From contig NZ_UGIB01000001.1 in assembly GCF_900451005.1 (NCBI RefSeq), forward strand, positions 496,001 through 560,000: a stretch of 64,000 bases of DNA, given 5' to 3'. The translations under genes were made by a program, and so were the position numbers. Below the pieces are notes generated by a model. The model made no database searches. It had not been told where the DNA came from and worked only from the letters and a program-made list of their open reading frames with translations. Numbering within the stretch: the stretch's first letter is position 1; each line of letters opens with the position of its first letter. The stretch is from Helicobacter fennelliae (GTDB taxonomy: Bacteria > Campylobacterota > Campylobacteria > Campylobacterales > Helicobacteraceae). Shown here in pieces: positions 58,855 to 64,000 of the stretch.

Positions 58855-58860
58855 TATAAT
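58855..58860 (+). promoter_or_regulatory. Surviving -10 element of the decayed hsdM
   Basis: GGCTATAAT, 30 bp before the hsdM remnant ATG. A strong Helicobacter-type -10 box. Confidence 0.5.
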
Positions 58861-58889
58861 GCACGCTCATTTACACAAAAAGGCGCACT

Positions 58890-59039
58890 ATGCAAAAGCA
58901 AGAACTTTATAATACAATCTGAAAAGTGGCAACTGACCTTCGCGGAAGCGTCGATAGCTTGGACTTTAAGTCGTATGTCTTAGGATTTTTATTTTATCGC
59001 TTTATTAGCGAAAATCTCTGCGATTTTATAGCATTCTAA
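58890..59039 (+). pseudogene. hsdM: Remnant of type I methyltransferase hsdM (N-terminus only)
   Basis: Reading from ATG 58890 gives MQKQELYNTI, then TGA where HsdM has tryptophan, then KVATDLRGSVDSLDFKSYV and LGFLFYRFISENLCDFI, the family's N-terminal helical domain, ending at TAA 59037-59039. About 48 residues remain of roughly 500. It runs directly into the reversed hsdR remnant, marking a deletion or inversion scar. Confidence 0.85.
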
Positions 59040-59701
59040 AATGGTTTTGATTTGATTTGTCGCGGTTACGCTTCTGTCAAGTTCATTTTTCTTATATTCC
59101 TTATCCTCATCAAAGCTTTGATAGAAAGTCTTTCGCGTTTGGCGGTTGTGCACAGGGAGGCTAAAGTCGCTTTCTATACGCCCTCCTTGCTCGCTTATCT
59201 TGGTTTTTATACGAAAAATATCAAAGCCTACATTGACGCCATCCATTATGGACTTTTCAAGGTTGTATTCACTCACCACATTTTGCCCAAAAAAGCCTAA
59301 GGTATGCTTTGAAGGCGTGGCAGTTAGCCCTATGATAAAAGCATCAAAATACTCAAGCACTTGCCTCCACTCGCCATAAATGCTTCTGTGGCACTCATCA
59401 ACGATGATAAAATCAAAAAAACTATACCAAAAGTCGGATTGTATTCAAGCTCTTGCGTAAAAGTCTTACCCACCTCACTTTTATCATTCATCACAAACTC
59501 ACGCACCGCTACGGCTGAAATGCTCACACTTGGCGCAATGGCTAAGCGGTTAAAATCCACTCTATCTTGCACCACAAAGCCAGCTTGCTCTAAAAGCGTG
59601 TTATCCTCTATCTTGCGTTTGATTCTAAGCTTATCGCAAACTTCAAAATTTAAAAATAAGCCCACATTATACCTCAAAATTTTGCTTAAAGCCCTTGACA
59701 A
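58989..59701 (-). pseudogene. hsdR: Remnant of type I restriction subunit hsdR
   Basis: About 235 codons in two frames out of about 1000 for HsdR. The first part (59701-59430) has the N-terminal domain pattern ISAVAVREFVMND but then jumps past the helicase motif I. After a frameshift that one extra base in the A4 at 59429-59432 would repair, the second part reads FFDFIIVDECHRSIYGEW (DEAD-type motif II), FIIGLTATPSKHTLGFF (motif III) and a piece before the stop at 58989. Internal deletion, frameshift and truncation together make it non-functional. Confidence 0.85.
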
Positions 59702-59725
59702 ACACTAGGTGTGAGGCGGTATAAT
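59693..59725 (+). promoter_or_regulatory. MerR-type promoter with 19-bp spacer upstream of the merR gene
   Basis: TTGACA (59695-59700), 19-bp spacer, TATAAT (59720-59725). The operator CCTTGACA...TGTGAGG spans 59693-59716. A 19-bp spacer is longer than the normal 16-18 and is the classic sign of activation by a MerR-family protein. Nearly the same sequence recurs at 61406 and 63037. It points at merR with a leader of about 165 nt. Confidence 0.75.
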
Positions 59726-59897
59726 ACGCGTTTAGATTTTGAAAAATGTAGAATCTAAAACCACACAATCTCATAAAGAAATTTAAAAATATAATGCGAG
59801 CGGATTTGAGAGATATAGATTTAAGTAGATCTCAATAGATTCTAAGTGGATTCTATGAATTCTTAAATCCGCACAAACGCGTAAATAAGGAGAATCT

Positions 59898-60344
59898 ATG
59901 GCTTACACAATTATTGAGGTTGAGCGCAGGCTAGGTATCCCTTCGCGCACATTGCGCTTTTGGGCGAGCAAGGGGATATTTGACAATCTCGAGCGCGACA
60001 AAAATGGTGTGCTTTACTTTAGCGAATCAGGGCTAGAGCAGGTGATTTGGGTGGATTGCTTGCGTAAGGGCGGTATGAGTATAGAGCGGGTGCGTGAATA
60101 CATTAATCTCATCGCAGAAGGAGCAGATAAGCACAATCTCAAAAAACGTCAAACAATGCTACGCGATCAGTTGGTGCTTCTGCGCGAGGAGCTTAAACGT
60201 TTGGCACTTGTGGAGGATATGCTTGAGGGTAAGCTGGAGTTTTATGAAGAATATATAAAACTTGGCAAAAAACCTAAAAATTTCAAGTGTAAGGGGTTTT
60301 GCGAAGTGCAAAAGCGTCTCAAAAAAGCACTCAATGTGCGCTAG
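59898..60344 (+). CDS. MerR-family transcriptional regulator
   Basis: A 148-residue regulator. The N-terminal winged helix-turn-helix shows YTIIEVERRLGIPSRTLRFW (residues 3-22), then LYFSESGLEQVIWVDCLRKGGMSIERVREYI. A long dimerising coiled coil follows (about 75-125). The C-terminus has only one cysteine region (FKCKGFCEVQ), so a thiol-based or electrophile sensor of the AdhR/NmlR kind is more likely than a metal sensor. It is not the HspR group. The promoter upstream and two like it in front of the dehydrogenase and CMD-like genes make it the likely controller of all three. Confidence 0.85.
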   Translation: MAYTIIEVERRLGIPSRTLRFWASKGIFDNLERDKNGVLYFSESGLEQVIWVDCLRKGGMSIERVREYINLIAEGADKHNLKKRQTMLRDQLVLLREELKRLALVEDMLEGKLEFYEEYIKLGKKPKNFKCKGFCEVQKRLKKALNVR

Positions 60345-60375
60345 AAATAAAATCTACAAATAAGGGACGCAAAAG

Positions 60376-61389
60376 ATGAAAATTTTTATAGGCTTGCCCA
60401 CTTGGCTTGGCGATAGCGTCATGGCAAGTGCTGCTTTGCACATGATTTTTGAGCATTTTTTAGCGCTTGATGAAAAGCTTAATAAAAAAAGTGAATTTGT
60501 GCTTTATGGCTCATTTGTCAGCACCGAGCTTTTTAAAGAAGCCAAAAATGTGCGCGTGTATGTGGAGGAGAAAAAGCATAGATTTACAAACTTTTATAAG
60601 CTCTCAAAAGCCTTAGGGTGCTTTGATTACGCCTTTTCTTTCCGCTCAGCATTTTCGGCAAAACTTATGCTTTTTATGCTTAAGTCTAAACATAAATTCT
60701 GCTTTGATAAGGCTAAAAATAGAGATTTACATCAAGTGTTAAAATACCTCTATTTTGTAGAAAATGCACTTAAAGTGCAGGCAAAAAATAGCGATCTTTT
60801 TTTGCCGATAAAAGCATTTGAAAATCTAGGCCAAGAGGCGCAAAATAAGCTTTTTGAGAAATTTAATATCACAAAAGGTAAAAAGCTCTTAGGTATTAAT
60901 GCTGGCGCAAAATATGGCTCTGCGAAACGATGGAGCGAGGAATATTTTGCCAAAGTCGCGCAGGATTTTAGCGCGACACATCAGATTCTTATTTTTGGCG
61001 TGGCAAGTGAGGGTGAGATTTGCGCAAAAATAGCGCATATTCTTGCGCAAAATGGAATTAGCGCGCTCAATCTTTGTGCCAAAACGAGCATTAAGGAGCT
61101 TTGCGAGCTTATCTCAGCACTTGATATTTTTATCAGCAACGACAGCGGCGCTATGCACATAGCTGCAGCGTATGCGACCCCGACTATTGCGGTTTTTGGT
61201 CCTACGAAATTCACCCAAACTTCTCCTTGGCATAATAAAAACGCGCGGCTTGTGTATTTAAATCTGCCCTGCCAGCCCTGTATGCAGCGCACCTGCCCAT
61301 TAAAGCATCATAAATGCATGCAAGACTTGCGCCCAGAGCTTGTAATACAAGAAACCCGCGCATTGCTTGCAAATACTAAGATTTTTTAA
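60376..61389 (+). CDS. waaF: LPS heptosyltransferase (WaaF-type, family 9 glycosyltransferase)
   Basis: A 337-residue GT9 enzyme that adds heptose from ADP-heptose to the LPS inner core. Marks are IGLPTWLGDSVMASAALHMIF near the start, GINAGAKYGSAKRWSEEYFAK (about 178-198), and the C-terminal DIFISNDSGAMHIAAAYATPTIAVFGPT (about 250-277), followed by the CQPCMQRTCPL region typical of heptosyltransferase II. It lies 31 bp after merR in the same direction, so it may share the merR promoter. Confidence 0.9.
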   Translation: MKIFIGLPTWLGDSVMASAALHMIFEHFLALDEKLNKKSEFVLYGSFVSTELFKEAKNVRVYVEEKKHRFTNFYKLSKALGCFDYAFSFRSAFSAKLMLFMLKSKHKFCFDKAKNRDLHQVLKYLYFVENALKVQAKNSDLFLPIKAFENLGQEAQNKLFEKFNITKGKKLLGINAGAKYGSAKRWSEEYFAKVAQDFSATHQILIFGVASEGEICAKIAHILAQNGISALNLCAKTSIKELCELISALDIFISNDSGAMHIAAAYATPTIAVFGPTKFTQTSPWHNKNARLVYLNLPCQPCMQRTCPLKHHKCMQDLRPELVIQETRALLANTKIF

Positions 61390-61405
61390 AATTTTTGCAT
61401 TTCCC

Positions 61406-61438
61406 CCTTGACAAACATCAAGTGTAAGGCTTTATAAT
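61406..61438 (+). promoter_or_regulatory. MerR-type promoter with 19-bp spacer upstream of the Tat alcohol dehydrogenase
   Basis: TTGACA (61408-61413), 19-bp spacer, TATAAT (61433-61438); operator arms CCTTGACA and TGTAAGG span 61406-61429. Central bases differ slightly from the other two copies (ATCAA for ACTAG), while the arms are kept. It lies 33 bp before the dehydrogenase start. Confidence 0.78.
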
Positions 61439-61470
61439 GCGACTTTTATTTCAAACTAAAAGGAACATTT

Positions 61471-62899
61471 ATGGAATCCATAAACACACAAAACACAGCA
61501 AAGCCCGCAGCAGCGGCAAAAAATGCAGCAAATCTGCCAAATAGTAACCCAAAAACCCCGCAAGATGCAGATTCTAAACGTCGAGAGTTTTTAAAAGCCA
61601 GCGCGCAAATGGGTGCATTAAGTCTAGGTGCGCTAAGTCTCTCACTTTTGGGCTCAAGCACACTTAGCGCAAAAGAGCCAGCGCACAATATCGCAAAAAC
61701 GCCACAAACCTAAGCCAAAGCGACATAGAATCCATAAACGTCGTGCTCAAAAGTGGCGCGCCCATCCCAGCGCGTGGCTACGCAACAGAAAGCAGCAAAT
61801 GGCATTTTAGCCCCTTTCGCTTCACGCGCCACGCTTTAGGAGAGCGCGACATTTTGATAGAAATTCTCTACGCTGGCATCTGCCATAGCGATTTGCACGC
61901 AGCAAGCGGGGATCATCACGCACCAACTTTCCCCATTGTCCCAGGGCATGAGATAGCTGGGCGCGTCATTGCCGTGGGTGCAAAAGTGCGCAAGTTTAAA
62001 GTCGGTGATTTTGCGGGCATTGGCTGCATGGTGAATTCTTGCGGAGAATGCGAGGCGTGCAAAAGGAGCGAGGAGCAGTTTTGCCAAAACGCCAAAACCG
62101 TCTTTACTTATAATAGCAAAGATGTCTTCCACGGCGACATAAACACCTATGGCGGCTATTCAAACAATTATGTTCTCAGCGAAGATTTTGCGCTAAAAGT
62201 GCCCAAAAATGCCGACATCGCCAAAGTCGCCCTGCTTTTGTGCGCTGGCATCACCACTTACAGCCCGATAATGTATAGCAAGGTAAAAAGAGGGCAAAAA
62301 GTCGCCGTAGCGGGCGTGGGCGGGCTAGGGCACATGGCGTTAAAATACATGGTAGCCCTTGGCGCAGAAGTTACTTGCTTTGACATAGTCGATAAAAAAG
62401 TTCTGTGCTAAAGCTCGGCGCAAAGGAGTTTATAGACGCCAAAGACAGCGCAAAAATGGCAAGCATTAAAGACAGATTTGACTTCATCATCAGCACCATT
62501 CCCTACCATTACGATATAAATATGTATCAAAAAATGCTTAAAATGCACGGCGAAATGGCAATAGTGGGCTTGCCCGCAAATAAGGACAATCCAAGCTTTA
62601 ATGCCAATGCCTTTATTTGGAATTTTAGGCGCAAGATTTACAGCTCGCTTATTGGCGGGATAAAAGAAACGCAAGAAATGCTAGATTTTAGCGTGAAAAA
62701 TAATATCTATCCAGAAGTGGAGATGATGGCCATAGACGCGCTAGATTCTGCTTATCAAAAGGTGGCAAGAGGTGAGGCGAAATTTCGCTATGTCATTGAT
62801 ATGAAAACCTTAAAATCTAAAATTTTAATTAAGGATTGTCTTTTGCGCGCTTTTGCAGGAGTTTGCAAAAATGAGGACTGCGGCAGGTTTCTTACCTAG
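61471..62899 (+). pseudogene. Tat-exported zinc alcohol dehydrogenase (YahK/CAD type), two frameshifts
   Basis: Three consecutive frames of one gene. The first carries a Tat signal, KRREFLKASAQMGALSLG (about residues 36-53), and stops at 61713. The second holds the dehydrogenase: catalytic zinc in GICHSDLH and VPGHEIAGRV, structural zinc cysteines in CGECEACKRSEEQFC, and the NADP-binding GVGGLGHMALKY. The third completes the fold (FIISTIPYHYD, FRYVIDMKTLK). One extra A in the A5 at 61695-61699 joins frames one and two (giving NATNLSQSDIESINVVLKSG). One extra A in the A6 near 62394-62399 joins two and three (DKKSSVLKLGAKEF). The repaired protein would have about 476 residues. A Tat-exported member of this usually cytosolic family is unusual. 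A tail of about 27 residues after the expected end suggests a lost stop. Confidence 0.85.
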
Positions 62900-62970
62900 C
62901 CTTGCCTTATTTTTCCTGCACAACCTGCAAAATCATCGCAAAAATACTTCGCCTTAATAGTGACTTAAGT

Positions 62971-63005
62971 CGTCATTGCGAGCGCGTCAGCGCGTGGCAA
63001 TCCAC
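62971..63005. repeat. REP-like intergenic repeat
   Basis: CGTCATTGCGAG, GCGCGTCAGCGC, GTGGCAATCCAC: an imperfect palindrome of the widespread ATTGCGAG...GGCAAT intergenic type, between the dehydrogenase and the next promoter. A degraded relative is at 32305-32350. Confidence 0.6.
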
Positions 63006-63036
63006 AAGCAAATTTTTCAAAAGTTTTACATTAGCC

Positions 63037-63069
63037 CCTTGACAAACACTAGGTGTAAGGCTTTATAAT
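63037..63069 (+). promoter_or_regulatory. MerR-type promoter with 19-bp spacer upstream of the CMD-like gene
   Basis: TTGACA (63039-63044), 19-bp spacer, TATAAT (63064-63069); operator arms CCTTGACA and TGTAAGG span 63037-63060. It differs from the merR promoter copy by one base in the 24-bp operator. It lies 44 bp before the inferred start. Confidence 0.78.
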
Positions 63070-63112
63070 ACGCTTTTTATGTCAAGATTTTTCACAACAA
63101 AGGAGGGCAAGC

Positions 63113-64000
63113 ATGCCACACAAAGCACAAAAACGCAGGGAGTTTTCAAGACTTCGGCGAAAATCGCAAGCTTTAGCCTGCTAGCAAGCCCGCTCATTCT
63201 AGCAGAAGCCAGCGCACAAGATTCTAAATGCGCTTCACACGCAGCCAACACCAAAGGAGCAAGCATGCCACAAAACAGCCCAAATAGCTTATTTGACACG
63301 CAAGATTTTCACGCACTCACCCAAAGCGACCCTGAATTCATCGCCAATATGCGCTATTTTGTAGAATCTGAAGTAGCGCAAGCTAGCAGCCACATTGATT
63401 CACCCACAAGGGCAAAGATAAGCCTAGCAGCCACACTTGGCGCGCAAAGCACAAGCCTTTTTAGCGCGCTTTTAGATTCCATGCTTATTGCAGAATCTAG
63501 CCAAAAAGACGCACAAAATACGCCACACATCACCCCCATAGAAACAAAAGAGATAATCTACCAAGCCACGCACTACATCGGGCTAGTAAAAAGCCTAGAG
63601 TTTCTTAAGCTTTGCAATGCGATTTTTAAAGCAAAAGGCATAAAGCTACCCTTAGAATCGCAGGGCAAAATCACGCGATAAGAGAGGCAAGAAAAAGGAT
63701 TGGAATCTCAACGCGCGATTTTTGGCGAAGCCATAGACAAGGGCAATGCCACCGTGCCAAAAGATGTGCAGCATATCCGCAGATTTTTAAGCGCAAATTG
63801 CTTTGGGGATTATTACACGCGAGGCGGGCTTGATTTGGAAATGCGCGAGTTGCTTACGCTTGTCTTTTTAGTCTCGCTTGGCGGGGCAGATTCTCAAGTC
63901 AAGTCGCACATTCAGGGTAATCTTAATATGGGCAAAACGCGCGCATTTTTGATAGAGACATTCAGCGCGATTTTGCCATTCATCGGCTACCCTAGGACGC
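63113..64000 (+). pseudogene. Tat-exported carboxymuconolactone decarboxylase-like protein, frameshift and nonsense, partial at right edge
   Basis: The ATG at 63113 has AGGAGG (63101-63106) ahead and opens MPHKAQKRREF; adding one T to the T4 at 63143-63146 continues it as FKTSAKIASFSLLASPLIL, a complete Tat signal. The CMD/AhpD-like fold follows: DPEFIANMRYFVESEVAQAS, TRAKISLAATLGAQ and ETKEIIYQATHYIG. At 63679-63681 a TAA interrupts. The same frame stays open beyond it through a second CMD repeat (LEMRELLTLVFLVSLGG near 63838-63888) to the window end. CxxC cysteines of AhpD are not visible. Related two-domain proteins often sit with MerR regulators and dehydrogenases. The protein's end lies outside the window. 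Confidence 0.8.

Noticed and set aside
51155-59732. A single integrated element covering the whole restriction region
   Set aside because: No integrase, transposase, attachment repeats or tRNA border; ordinary genes with normal AGAATCT density lie between the restriction blocks.

Overview
The window looks like chromosome of an enterohepatic-type Helicobacter (Campylobacterota). The call rests on low-GC DNA and on gene neighbourhoods that I recognise from Helicobacter and Campylobacter: tgt / COG3400 gene / aroB; minD-minE-deacetylase-dprA-ruvX; ppk-pyrD-M16 peptidase-dapA-fabL; accD-rlmH; nifS/nifU; ribD plus a tRNA methyltransferase; a MagIII-type glycosylase; and an aapA/isoA-like toxin locus. 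The species is not decidable from what I see. I found no rRNA, tRNA, CRISPR array or insertion sequence. The 7-mer AGAATCT (either strand) is extraordinarily frequent across the backbone.

Layout. 0-6 kb: an envelope metal-uptake cassette (TonB receptor, binding protein, permease, ATPase) behind a perfect NikR-type operator. 6-28 kb: housekeeping genes (fliW, nifS/nifU, aroB, tgt, truncated haemoglobin, sugar aminotransferase, accD, rlmH, dksA, metY-metA behind twin 17-bp palindromes, rmuC, recO, minDE, dprA, ruvX). 28-37 kb: surface functions, namely a di-haem peroxidase, a TonB receptor switched off by a G10 tract, HtrA, a CDF-like transporter and a multi-spanning membrane protein switched off by a C11 tract. 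37-43 kb: the fabL-dapA-peptidase-pyrD-ppk run. 43-51 kb: an outer-membrane protein, PepD, a type I toxin-antitoxin locus, MagIII, KtrAB potassium uptake and ribD.

51-60 kb is a restriction-modification region in mixed states of repair. It holds a 5-methylcytosine methyltransferase with its middle deleted beside a frameshifted putative nuclease, one intact nuclease plus two adenine methyltransferases in an overlapping operon that is poor in the backbone 7-mer, and a type I locus reduced to converging hsdM and hsdR scraps.

60-64 kb: a MerR-family regulator and three nearly identical promoters with 19-bp spacers. They precede merR itself, a Tat-exported zinc alcohol dehydrogenase and a Tat-exported carboxymuconolactone-decarboxylase-like protein, which reads as an electrophile or redox stress regulon. 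Both target genes are broken in this sequence, mostly by single-base losses in short homopolymers, so either recent decay or sequencing error is possible.

The strongest leads are the aapA/isoA locus (promoters, antisense RNA and mRNA folding features all visible), the MerR regulon, the two phase-variable surface genes, the NikR-type operator, the metY operator pair, and the AGAATCT motif, which behaves like a DNA uptake sequence.
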